Assembly (NCBI GenBank): GCA_007695285.1
Contig: REEC01000192.1
Coordinates: 1-64,000, forward strand
Source: Spirochaetaceae bacterium
GTDB lineage: Bacteria > Spirochaetota > Spirochaetia > DSM-27196 > PXBQ01
Direction: 5' to 3'
DNA length: 64,000 nucleotides
Translations under genes and position numbers: made by a program
In this document: positions 46,475 to 55,455 of the stretch, in pieces
Position numbering within the stretch: the stretch's first letter is position 1
How the letters are laid out: every line of letters starts with the position of its first letter
Notes under the pieces: model-generated
Seen by the model: only the letters and a program-made list of their open reading frames with translations
Database searches by the model: none
Told to the model about the DNA's origin: nothing

Positions 46475-47617
46475 CTATGTCGTTATGCCGAGTTCTTCGG
46501 CGGTTACGGTCCCCTTGATCTGCCACTCGTCGGAACTCGTATTCACGACCGGTTGTTCCGAAGACTTCAAGCCGTTCGCTTGCCGGATCACGCGGACAAA
46601 CGGGCGTCGAAGGTTTTCGGGATTAGTGTCGACGACGATACCACACGCTCCGTTCGTGAGTTGCACGTACGTGCCGATCGGAAAGATCGAAAGGGTGAAG
46701 ACGAGCGCGCGGAGCACCGTTTCATCGTACCGCTGCTTGTGTTGCCCGAGCAGTTCCATGATCCCCGAGTGCCCGTTCCGCGCGGGACGGTACGGTCTGG
46801 TCGCCGTAATTGCCGCGTAAGCGGCGCAGACTGAGACGATTTTTCCATATAACGAGATTTTTTCACCCGATAGACCGCGTGGATATCCCGATCCGTCGAC
46901 GTTTTCTTTCGCCTCGAGGACCCCGAGACAGACCGGCATTGGAAACGAGTACTCGCGCAGGATTTTGAACCCGAGCAACGTATGCGCCGTGATGGCCTTC
47001 TTTTCGGGATCGCTGAGCGGCCGGTTCGAAAGGTAAACCTGAGGCGGAAGGCGGACCATCCCGATCTCGTGCAGAAGCGCGGTATTTCCCAGTTCGATTA
47101 AACGATGCGGGGGGAGTTTCAGGCTGCCGCCGACGGCAATCGCGAGGATGGCCGTCCGGGTCGAGTGGTCGACAATATAGTTGCGACCGTCTTTTATGGT
47201 CGAGGAGAATCGAAGCATGTACTTCTTTTTGGTCCTGACCTCCTCCGCGAGTTGTTTCACTCGTTCGGACACGGCTCGGGGCTGAAGAGTGTTATTCGCG
47301 GTGAAGTCGGAGAAAACCGCTTCGAGGAAATCCGCGGTGTCTTCGTAAAACGCTTGCGCTTCCTTGAGCGTCTCGGCGTCGCGAAGGTCCTTGTCGAGCG
47401 CGACGAGCGGCGCCTCGTTATCGATCGTGCCGACCGGTGGTGCATCGAGCAGTTCGCCGGCGCTCCGCACCGTGGTAAATCCCCACTTTTCAAGGCGAAT
47501 CTTCAGTTCGTCTGTCATCGGGGTTTCCGGCGAGAGCAGGATAAAACTCTCGTCGAGAAAAACCGGCCGGCTGAAGTACTTGCCTGTGGGAATCGTTCCT
47601 GTCTGAATCGCGTTCAT
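46475..47617 (-). CDS. Degenerate HD-GYP domain protein
   Basis: VDHSTRTAILAIAVGG, TALLHEIGMVRLPPQVY, KKAITAHTLLGFKIL, ENVDGSGYPRGLSGEKISLYGKIVSVCAAYAAITATRPYR. Confidence 0.82.
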   Translation of the reverse strand: MNAIQTGTIPTGKYFSRPVFLDESFILLSPETPMTDELKIRLEKWGFTTVRSAGELLDAPPVGTIDNEAPLVALDKDLRDAETLKEAQAFYEDTADFLEAVFSDFTANNTLQPRAVSERVKQLAEEVRTKKKYMLRFSSTIKDGRNYIVDHSTRTAILAIAVGGSLKLPPHRLIELGNTALLHEIGMVRLPPQVYLSNRPLSDPEKKAITAHTLLGFKILREYSFPMPVCLGVLEAKENVDGSGYPRGLSGEKISLYGKIVSVCAAYAAITATRPYRPARNGHSGIMELLGQHKQRYDETVLRALVFTLSIFPIGTYVQLTNGACGIVVDTNPENLRRPFVRVIRQANGLKSSEQPVVNTSSDEWQIKGTVTAEELGITT

Positions 47618-47682
47618 ACTGTACCGTTGACCCCGTTTTTATAATACTTTACACTTCGGCGATAATTATAGGGGATTTTCTG

Positions 47683-48498
47683 ATGAAATTTAAGGTGATT
47701 TTCATCGTATTTAACGTGATTATCGTCCTCTCGTTCCTTTTTATCTTTTTCATGCCGTACTTCTTGCTCGGCTGGGAGTACACGCGGGTTTTCTGGGCCG
47801 GCAACTGGCCGCTCGCCGCGGTGTTTGTTGCGATTATTGTCGGCCTAAACGCGTATTTTGTGAGTAACTGGAAGCTATTTGGTTTGCTCGAGGCGGAGGA
47901 CTGGAAAGGGTTGACCGTGTATCTCGAGCGGTTGGTTTTCGCTCGGAAGAAAATCCGCTCGCAGTTCGTGCGGATTCTGATAAACACGTACGTCGTGCTT
48001 TCGGTACCGGAGAAGATTACCGAGCTCGAGGGGTTTCTCCGGAGCGAGCGCCCGAAGATGGTGCCGGCATTCGCGGTTCAGTTCGGAATTCCGCGGTTGC
48101 TCAGGAACGACCCTGAAGAAATGCAGGAGTATTACGGCGAGATGAAGGGAACGCGCGGATGTGCGGACGTAGAATGGATCTCGTGGACGTACGCATTCGC
48201 ATTGATGCTTCAGAAAAAAAACGATGAGGCGCAAGAACACCTGCTCTCGTTGTGTGGATCGACGCGGAATCCCGTCCTGAGCGTAATAACGCTTTACCTC
48301 CTCGATTCTTTTGCAAACCGTGACGGAAACGTCAAAAGTGTCGTGGATTCCGGCCGTGACCGCATCAAGAAAAAGTACAGTCACGATACGTTCTCGCGCG
48401 AGATTGAAAAGAACAAGACGAACATACAGGTTCTCGTTCTTTCCCGCTTGATTCAAGACGCGGCCGACTGGGTATTCGACAAAGAAAAAGCAGCATGA
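47683..48498 (+). CDS. Conserved-looking hypothetical membrane protein (two N-terminal TMs, soluble helical C-terminus)
   Basis: 271 aa; VIFIVFNVIIVLSFLFIFFMPYFLL and LAAVFVAIIVGLNAYFV TMs. Confidence 0.65.
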   Translation: MKFKVIFIVFNVIIVLSFLFIFFMPYFLLGWEYTRVFWAGNWPLAAVFVAIIVGLNAYFVSNWKLFGLLEAEDWKGLTVYLERLVFARKKIRSQFVRILINTYVVLSVPEKITELEGFLRSERPKMVPAFAVQFGIPRLLRNDPEEMQEYYGEMKGTRGCADVEWISWTYAFALMLQKKNDEAQEHLLSLCGSTRNPVLSVITLYLLDSFANRDGNVKSVVDSGRDRIKKKYSHDTFSREIEKNKTNIQVLVLSRLIQDAADWVFDKEKAA

Positions 48499-48553
48499 GA
48501 TTCCACACGGGAATCGGCGAACCGGCTACAGACGGTGATTTCGGGAGATAATC

Positions 48554-49777
48554 ATGTCAATTACTCGGAATTTCTATAAGTCAAAGAAACTTGCGGACGT
48601 GTGTTACGACATCCGCGGACCTGTGCTGCTCGAGGCGAAAAGGCTCGAAGAAGAAGGCTTTAAGGTTCTCAAGCTCAATATCGGAAACCCCGCGCCGTTT
48701 GGTTTCGACGCGCCTGACGAACTGCTGCACGACGTGATTCTCAACCTTCGCGACGCGCAGGGGTACTGCGACAGCAAAGGTCTTTTCCCGGCACGCAAAG
48801 CCGTGATGCAGTACTTCCAGAGTCGGAACATTTTTGGAGTCGACGTCGAAGACGTATACATCGGAAACGGAGTCAGCGAGCTCATCGTGATGGCGATGCA
48901 AGGTCTCTTGAATGCTGGAGACGAGATGTTGATTCCGACACCCGATTATCCACTCTGGACCGCGGCGGTACATCTCTCCGGCGGAAAAGCGGTCCACTAC
49001 GTCTGCGACGAGGGGCAGGGATGGCTTCCCGATCTCAACGATATTCGGTCGAAAGTCACCGCCAACACGAAAGGGATCGTGATCATCAATCCCAACAACC
49101 CGACAGGCGCGACCTACCCGGTAGAGATTCTTCAAGGTGTGCACGATATCGCGGCCGAACACGGCTTGATTGTGTACTCCGACGAGATCTACGACAAGAT
49201 CGTGTACGACGACGTGAAGACGTGTTCGTTGGCGTCTCTCGGGGACGACATATTTTGCGTAACCTTTGGGGGAATCTCGAAAGTCTACCGAGCGGCGGGG
49301 TTCCGTGCGGGGTGGATGGTCTTGAGCGGCAGAAAAGGCCCGGCGGGTGACTATCGTGAAGGGCTCGACATGCTCGCGAACATGCGGCTCTGCAGTAACG
49401 TCCCCGCTCAATTCGCGATCCAAGCCGCGCTCGGTGGGTACCAGAGCATCATGGACCTTGTCGCTCCGGGAGGACGGTTGCTGCAGCAGCGAGACGCGGC
49501 GTACGCGGCCATTACCGCGATTCCGGGTGTGAGTTGCGTCAAGCCGAGCGGTGCGTTCTACTTGTTCCCGCGTCTTGACGAGAAGGTGTTCGGAGTGAAG
49601 AACGACCAGGAGTTTGTGCTCGACTTGCTTCGCGAGAAAAAAATCCTGGTGGTGCAGGGCACGGGTTTCAACTGGATACGGCCGGATCACTTCAGAGTTG
49701 TGTTTCTTCCCGACGAGGAAACCCTGACGACAGCGATCGCCGGCATTGCCGACTTTCTCTCGTGGTACAAACAGTGA
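48554..49777 (+). CDS. PLP-dependent class I/II aminotransferase (AlaA-like)
   Basis: LNIGNPAPFGFDAPDE, VIINPNNPTGATYP, YSDEIYDKIVYDD, GISKVYRAAGFRAGWMVLSG. Confidence 0.9.
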   Translation: MSITRNFYKSKKLADVCYDIRGPVLLEAKRLEEEGFKVLKLNIGNPAPFGFDAPDELLHDVILNLRDAQGYCDSKGLFPARKAVMQYFQSRNIFGVDVEDVYIGNGVSELIVMAMQGLLNAGDEMLIPTPDYPLWTAAVHLSGGKAVHYVCDEGQGWLPDLNDIRSKVTANTKGIVIINPNNPTGATYPVEILQGVHDIAAEHGLIVYSDEIYDKIVYDDVKTCSLASLGDDIFCVTFGGISKVYRAAGFRAGWMVLSGRKGPAGDYREGLDMLANMRLCSNVPAQFAIQAALGGYQSIMDLVAPGGRLLQQRDAAYAAITAIPGVSCVKPSGAFYLFPRLDEKVFGVKNDQEFVLDLLREKKILVVQGTGFNWIRPDHFRVVFLPDEETLTTAIAGIADFLSWYKQ

Positions 49778-49802
49778 CGACGCATCGTTTCAGGAGGGTT
49801 GT

Positions 49803-51278
49803 ATGAGTGTACGTGTACGGTACGCGCCGTCCCCGACGGGGCTGCAACACATCGGTAGCGTGAGGACCGCCCTTTTCAACTATCTCTACGCGCGCGCGAC
49901 GGGTGGCGCGTTCGTCTTGCGTATCGAAGACACGGACCGTGAACGGTTTTCTCCCGAAGCTCTCGACGATATTCACGCGACGTTCGATTGGCTGGGGCTC
50001 TCGTGGGATGAAGGGCCGGGCGTCGGAGGCCCGTACGGGCCGTACTTCCAGTCGCAACGCGCCGAGCTTTACCGCGCCCACGCCGAGAGTCTGGTTGGCT
50101 CGGGCCACGCGTATCGATGTTACTGCACGTCCGAACGACTCGCCGAACTGCGCGAACAGCAGGCGCAAAAAAAAGGCGAGCAAGGGTACGACCGAAGGTG
50201 TCGCACGCTCTCGGACGACGAGCGAACACGCTTAGAAGATTCCGGGGCGCCGTCGGTAATCCGGTTCCGTGTACCGCTCGAAGGGAGCTCGGTATTCGAG
50301 GACACGATTCTCGGAGCGGTTAAACGGAAGAACCGTGACATCAACCCCGACCCCGTGCTTCTGAAGAGCGACGGTTTTCCGACGTACCACTTGGCGAACG
50401 TCGTCGACGACCATCTCATGGAGATCACACACATCCTACGCGCGCAGGAGTGGGTTCCTTCGGCCTCGCTTCACGTTCTGTTGTACGACGCATTCGGTTG
50501 GTCGCCGCCGGTATTCTGCCATTTGCCGATGGTTATGGGAAAGGACGGCAAGAAACTCTCGAAGCGTCACGGTTCGACGAGTGTCGTTGATTTCAGAAGA
50601 GCCGGATATCTCAACGACGCAGTAGTGAACTATATCGCGCTTCTGGGATGGGCGTTCGATGACAAGACCGAATTTTTTACGCGTGACGAGCTCGAGACGA
50701 AATTTTCGATCGAGCGACTGAACAAATCGCCGGCGGTGTTTGATTACAAGAAACTCGAGTGGTTCAATGGAGCGTACATCCGCGCGCTGAGCGATGCAGA
50801 GCTGATCAACAAGATCATTCCGTTTCTGGAAAACGCCGGCCTCGTCACAAATCCTCCGAGCGCGGAGCACTGTGAGATTCTTGACGGCGTAGCACCGCTC
50901 GTGAAAGAACGATTGAAGCTCCTGTCCGATGCGCCCGAGGCGCTGCGGTTTCTCTTGAGCGAGATCGATCCTCCGACTCTCGAAGACCTTGTCCCGAAGA
51001 AAGCCGGGCCGAAAGACGCGCTCGTAGCGCTGCAGGAAGTCGAGAAACTGCTCGACGGATTCTTCGATCGAACCGACGAACAGAACGAGGAAATGTTCCG
51101 CGAAGCATCCGAAAGACTCGAGATGAAACTCGGTCATCTCCTGATGCCGGTGAGAATCGCGGTGACGGGAAGCTCCGTCTCCCCGCCGCTTTTCGGTTCG
51201 ATCCAACTGCTCGGTGAAACTAAAACGCGTGTCCGAATCTCCGAGGCGATCGAGCGGCTTAAGGAAGCGATCGAGTAA
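49803..51278 (+). CDS. gltX: Glutamyl-tRNA synthetase
   Basis: VRVRYAPSPTGLQHIGSVRTALFNYLYAR, FVLRIEDTDRER, KKLSKRHGSTSV; AGGAGG RBS. Confidence 0.96.
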   Translation: MSVRVRYAPSPTGLQHIGSVRTALFNYLYARATGGAFVLRIEDTDRERFSPEALDDIHATFDWLGLSWDEGPGVGGPYGPYFQSQRAELYRAHAESLVGSGHAYRCYCTSERLAELREQQAQKKGEQGYDRRCRTLSDDERTRLEDSGAPSVIRFRVPLEGSSVFEDTILGAVKRKNRDINPDPVLLKSDGFPTYHLANVVDDHLMEITHILRAQEWVPSASLHVLLYDAFGWSPPVFCHLPMVMGKDGKKLSKRHGSTSVVDFRRAGYLNDAVVNYIALLGWAFDDKTEFFTRDELETKFSIERLNKSPAVFDYKKLEWFNGAYIRALSDAELINKIIPFLENAGLVTNPPSAEHCEILDGVAPLVKERLKLLSDAPEALRFLLSEIDPPTLEDLVPKKAGPKDALVALQEVEKLLDGFFDRTDEQNEEMFREASERLEMKLGHLLMPVRIAVTGSSVSPPLFGSIQLLGETKTRVRISEAIERLKEAIE

Positions 51279-51328
51279 CGCACGGTCATCGTGTAAGCAA
51301 TACAACAAAACTACGGGAAGAGGTCAAA

Positions 51329-52693
51329 ATGGCGACAGCGAAGAGTGACATAACGATGGAGAAGATTGTCTCGCTCTGCAAGAGGCGTGGGTTCATCTTC
51401 CCATCGTCGGATATCTACGGGGGCTTGAGTTCGGCGTGGGATTATGGCCCGCTTGGGGTCGAACTCAAGAGCAGGATCCAGAAGTTCTGGTGGCGCGAGA
51501 TGACGCAACTTCACGACGAGATCGTCGGTATCGACGCATCGATTTTGATGCATCCGCGCGTCTGGGAGGCGTCGGGCCATGTCTCGAGTTTTTCCGACGT
51601 GATGGTAGAGGACACGGTCACGAACGAGAGGTACCGGTGGGATCACCTCACCGATGAGCAGCGGGAGACCAAGACGTCGCCGAACGGCAATCCACTTTCG
51701 GAACCGCGGAAATTCAACCTGATGTTCAAGACGAATCTCGGCCCCGTCGCCGACGACGGTTCGATCGTGTACCTACGGCCCGAGACCGCTCAAGGGATTT
51801 ACGTTAACTTCAAGAACGTCGTTCAAACCAGCCGCGTCCGCATCCCGTTCGGGATCGCTCAGGTTGGAAAGGCGTTCCGAAACGAAATCGTGACGAAGAA
51901 CTTCATTTTTCGGACGTGCGAGTTTGAACAGATGGAGATGCAGTACTTCGTGCATCCGTCCGAAGACACTCGGTGGTTTGAGTACTGGAAAGCCGAGAGG
52001 CTCGCGTACTACGAGAAACTCGGGATCAGGCCGTCCAGACTTCGTTTCGAGGAGCACGGTCCGGACGAGCTCGCTCACTACGCAAAAGCTGCGTTCGATA
52101 TACAGTTTGAGTTCCCTTTCGGCTGGCAGGAGCTCGAAGGAATTCACAATCGAACCGATTTTGACCTTTCGCGACACACCGAATTTTCCGGGAAGGATCT
52201 GACGTACCTGGACGACCAGACGAACGAACGGTATCTGCCGTACATCATCGAGACGTCGGCCGGGCTGACGCGCAGCGTGCTGATGGCGCTCTGCGACGCG
52301 TACGAGGAAGAGGAAGTCGGCGAGAACGACGTCCGGACCGTGTTGCGATTTCACCCAGCGATCGCGCCGATCACCGTTGGGGTCTTCCCGCTTGTGAAGA
52401 AAGACGGCCTCGCGGAAAAAGCGAAGGAAATCGAACGAGCATTACGCGAAGATTTCTCTACGTTTTATGATCAAGGTGGAGCAATCGGGCGGCGTTATCG
52501 CCGACAGGACGAGATCGGTACGCCGTTCTGTGTGACTGTTGACTACCAAACGATGGAGGATGGAACGGTCACTCTTCGATACCGCGACTCGATGGAACAG
52601 CAACGCGTCGCGGTCGCCGAACTCGACGCGACGATCCGGGACGCGATCCGCACGTACAAGAGGACCGACGCACACAGGAGGATCGGCGCGTGA
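51329..52693 (+). CDS. glyS: Glycyl-tRNA synthetase (single-chain dimeric type)
   Basis: GFIFPSSDIYGGLSSAWDYGPLGVELKSRI, RPETAQGIYVNFKNV, GIAQVGKAFRNEI. Confidence 0.96.
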   Translation: MATAKSDITMEKIVSLCKRRGFIFPSSDIYGGLSSAWDYGPLGVELKSRIQKFWWREMTQLHDEIVGIDASILMHPRVWEASGHVSSFSDVMVEDTVTNERYRWDHLTDEQRETKTSPNGNPLSEPRKFNLMFKTNLGPVADDGSIVYLRPETAQGIYVNFKNVVQTSRVRIPFGIAQVGKAFRNEIVTKNFIFRTCEFEQMEMQYFVHPSEDTRWFEYWKAERLAYYEKLGIRPSRLRFEEHGPDELAHYAKAAFDIQFEFPFGWQELEGIHNRTDFDLSRHTEFSGKDLTYLDDQTNERYLPYIIETSAGLTRSVLMALCDAYEEEEVGENDVRTVLRFHPAIAPITVGVFPLVKKDGLAEKAKEIERALREDFSTFYDQGGAIGRRYRRQDEIGTPFCVTVDYQTMEDGTVTLRYRDSMEQQRVAVAELDATIRDAIRTYKRTDAHRRIGA

Positions 52694-53913
52694 GTGGTGG
52701 TTTTGACGCGCTCACGCGGCGTGGTTTCGTGCAGCAATGTACCGACCACGACGTGGTCTCGCGCGAGCTGAACGACGGAAAAGTCGTGTTCTACGTTGGG
52801 TTTGATCCGACCGGTCGGAGTCTGCACGCGGGCCACTTGATCCCTCTTTTTGCGCTCGCGCATCTTGTTCGTGCGGGCCACACGGCTATCGCATTGGTCG
52901 GAGGCGGCACCGCGCGAATCGGTGATCCGTCCGGCAAGACCGAAATGCGAAGAATGCTCACCGTCGAGGATATTCAGGCGAATGCGTTCTCGATCCGTGG
53001 CCAGATCGACCGGTTTCTCTCGGCGGCCGGAGCATCGGCCGAGATCGTCGATAACGCGGATTGGCTCGCCGATCTAAATTACATCGAGTTTCTTCGTGAC
53101 ATCGGCCGTCACTTTTCGGTAAACCGGATGTTGTCGTTCGAGACGTACAAGATGCGCCTCGAGACGGGTTTGTCATTCATCGAGTTTAACTATCAGCTGC
53201 TTCAGTCTTACGATTTCCTCGAGTTGTACCGCCGGCACGGCTGTACGCTTCAAGTCGGTGGCGACGATCAGTGGGGCAACATCGTTGCCGGTGCGGATCT
53301 AATCCGCAGAGTCGATGCGGGTCTGGCACAGGGCCTGACGTTTCCTCTCGTAACGCGCGCCGATGGGAAGAAAATGGGCAAAACCGAGAAAGGCGCCGTC
53401 TTTCTTGATCCAGACCTATGCTCGCCGTACGATTTTTTTCAGTACTGGCGAAACGTCCCGGATCAAGACGTCGGGCGGTTCCTGAACCTTTATACATTCC
53501 TGCCCGACGACGAGGTCGCACGGCTCGCGGAGCTACGCGACAGGGAAGTAAATGTCGCAAAAGAATCACTCGCGTACGAGTTGACACGGCTTGTTCACGG
53601 CGCCGAGGAGGCGAATGCCGCGCGCGGAGCCGCGCGGGCCGCGTTCACCGGCGGTGCGGCAACCGAGGGAACTCCTGAGTTGATACTCGATGCAGACGAA
53701 GTCGACGATCCGGTCGCGATCATTGAGCTTTTTGTCCGTACGGGATTGTGTGGATCAAAGAGCGAAGCCCGACGGCTGTTCGCACAAGGTGGCGCGTACG
53801 TGGACGACGAGGCGCTGATCGATCCCGACGCGACCGTCGAGTCGGCGCGCCTTACGGAGGGGGTCATGCTGAGGGCCGGGAAGAAACGGTACTACCGCGT
53901 CGTCCGCGCATGA
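52690..53913 (+). CDS. tyrS: Tyrosyl-tRNA synthetase
   Basis: VFYVGFDPTGRSLHAGHLIPL, GGDDQWGNIVAGADLIRR, KKMGKTEKGAVFLD, C-terminal S4 domain; 4-nt overlap with glyS. Confidence 0.95.
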   Translation: MSGGFDALTRRGFVQQCTDHDVVSRELNDGKVVFYVGFDPTGRSLHAGHLIPLFALAHLVRAGHTAIALVGGGTARIGDPSGKTEMRRMLTVEDIQANAFSIRGQIDRFLSAAGASAEIVDNADWLADLNYIEFLRDIGRHFSVNRMLSFETYKMRLETGLSFIEFNYQLLQSYDFLELYRRHGCTLQVGGDDQWGNIVAGADLIRRVDAGLAQGLTFPLVTRADGKKMGKTEKGAVFLDPDLCSPYDFFQYWRNVPDQDVGRFLNLYTFLPDDEVARLAELRDREVNVAKESLAYELTRLVHGAEEANAARGAARAAFTGGAATEGTPELILDADEVDDPVAIIELFVRTGLCGSKSEARRLFAQGGAYVDDEALIDPDATVESARLTEGVMLRAGKKRYYRVVRA

Positions 53914-54695
53914 ACCGCCGCAGATACGTCGTGGTTTTCGCGGGAGTCGCGAGCATTCTCGTGGTGTGGAAAATCGCCTCGAACGTGATCGACGCCGAGA
54001 TCATCCTGCCAAGCCCCGAGCGAACGGTCGCGGAGGTGTTCACGGTCGTGTCGTCACCACGGTTCTTCGCGTCGGTTCTCGCGACGACGCGGCGCGGCAT
54101 CGCGGGTTTTCTGGTTTCGGCGGGGCTCGGCATTGTTCTCGGCATCGCGGCCGGTCTTTCGCGCACGATCGGCAACGGGCTACGACCGAGTATCGTCGTG
54201 ATACAGTCGACGCCCGTGATGGCGGTAATTCTTCTTGCTTTGATCTGGTTCCGGACTGAAACGGTTCCGGTGTTCGTCGCGTTTCTTATGACCTTTCCTA
54301 TCGTGTTCGGGAATGTCCGCGATGGTATCGGCACCGTTGATCCGCATCTGATAGAGATGGCGCGCGTATACCGTGTCTCGCGTACCCGAACTCTTCTCTC
54401 GGTGTACGTTCCTTCGGTCGCGCCTTTTTTTCTGGCGGGTATGCGGACGGCGCTCGCGTTGACGTGGAAGGTCGTGATCGCCGCGGAGATTCTTTCTCAG
54501 CCGCGATACGGCATCGGAAGTGAGATGAACGAAGCGCGGATCTTCTTGATCACCGCTCGCGTTTTTGCATGGACTATCGTCGCGATCTCTCTTGCGGCCG
54601 TTGGGGACGCGACAATGTACGCGGTGTCGCGGGCCGTTATCGGCCGACGCGCGGCGATCAGCCGGAAGCGGCTCGCGGAGATAGATCGTGGGTGA
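53910..54695 (+). CDS. ABC transporter permease (SsuC/TauC-type)
   Basis: Six-TM; EMARVYRVSRTRTLLSVYVPSVAPFFLAGMRTALALTWKVVIAAEIL (EAA loop). 4-nt overlap with tyrS. Confidence 0.87.
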   Translation: MNRRRYVVVFAGVASILVVWKIASNVIDAEIILPSPERTVAEVFTVVSSPRFFASVLATTRRGIAGFLVSAGLGIVLGIAAGLSRTIGNGLRPSIVVIQSTPVMAVILLALIWFRTETVPVFVAFLMTFPIVFGNVRDGIGTVDPHLIEMARVYRVSRTRTLLSVYVPSVAPFFLAGMRTALALTWKVVIAAEILSQPRYGIGSEMNEARIFLITARVFAWTIVAISLAAVGDATMYAVSRAVIGRRAAISRKRLAEIDRG

Positions 54696-55455
54696 CTCGA
54701 TGCAATCGCGCACGGACGGTGCTGTCGAGCCGAGGACCGGGTTGTATGCGGTCACGAAGAGCTTCGGCGCCACGACGGTTTTCTCCGAGTTCACGATGCC
54801 CGTACGACGCGGCGTGACGACTTCGGTGCTCGGGCCGTCCGGATGCGGGAAAACGACATTACTGCGGGTTCTCTCGGGTTTGCTCGACCCGGACTCGGGT
54901 ACGGTTGAAGGAGTCGGGCAGGGACCTCACGGTTTCGTCTTCCAGGACCCGTGCTTGCTTCCTTGGCGGACGGTACGGGAGAATATCCTGTTTGTCGTAC
55001 CGGGGCCGAGGAGCGATCGTACGCGCGATTTCATCGACGCTCTTCTGCGCGATGTCGGGCTGCTCGCGTGGGCCGAATCGCTTCCATCGGAGTTATCGGG
55101 TGGGATGCGTCGGAGAGTTGCGCTCGCCCGCGCGTTCGCTCTGGACACGGAGTTCGTGTTTCTTGACGAGCCCTTTCAAGGCCTCGACGTTCCTCTGAAA
55201 CTTGAAATTGTGTCCGCATTCAACGCCCTACGCGCGTCGAGACGCCCGACGGTCGTTTTTGTTACGCACGACATACCCGACGCCGCGCTCATGGGCGAGG
55301 AGATTGTCGTGCTTTCGGGTGCTCCGACCGGCGTGAGCGAGTGTTTTTCGTGTTCGACCGATCCGGGCGAACGCTCGCCGGACGATCCCGAGGTGCTCGA
55401 GCTTTCTGCGCGGTTGTACCGGTCGGTTCTTGGTTCGCGTCGCGGCGGACAATGA
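54688..55455 (+). CDS. ABC transporter ATP-binding protein (SsuB/TauB-type)
   Basis: LGPSGCGKTTLLRVLSGLL, LSGGMRRRVALARAFA, FVFLDEPFQGLD. Confidence 0.9.
   Translation: MGDSMQSRTDGAVEPRTGLYAVTKSFGATTVFSEFTMPVRRGVTTSVLGPSGCGKTTLLRVLSGLLDPDSGTVEGVGQGPHGFVFQDPCLLPWRTVRENILFVVPGPRSDRTRDFIDALLRDVGLLAWAESLPSELSGGMRRRVALARAFALDTEFVFLDEPFQGLDVPLKLEIVSAFNALRASRRPTVVFVTHDIPDAALMGEEIVVLSGAPTGVSECFSCSTDPGERSPDDPEVLELSARLYRSVLGSRRGGQ

Noticed and set aside
48581-49690. 369-aa reverse ORF opposite the aminotransferase
   Set aside because: Shadow ORF; sense strand encodes a textbook PLP aminotransferase.
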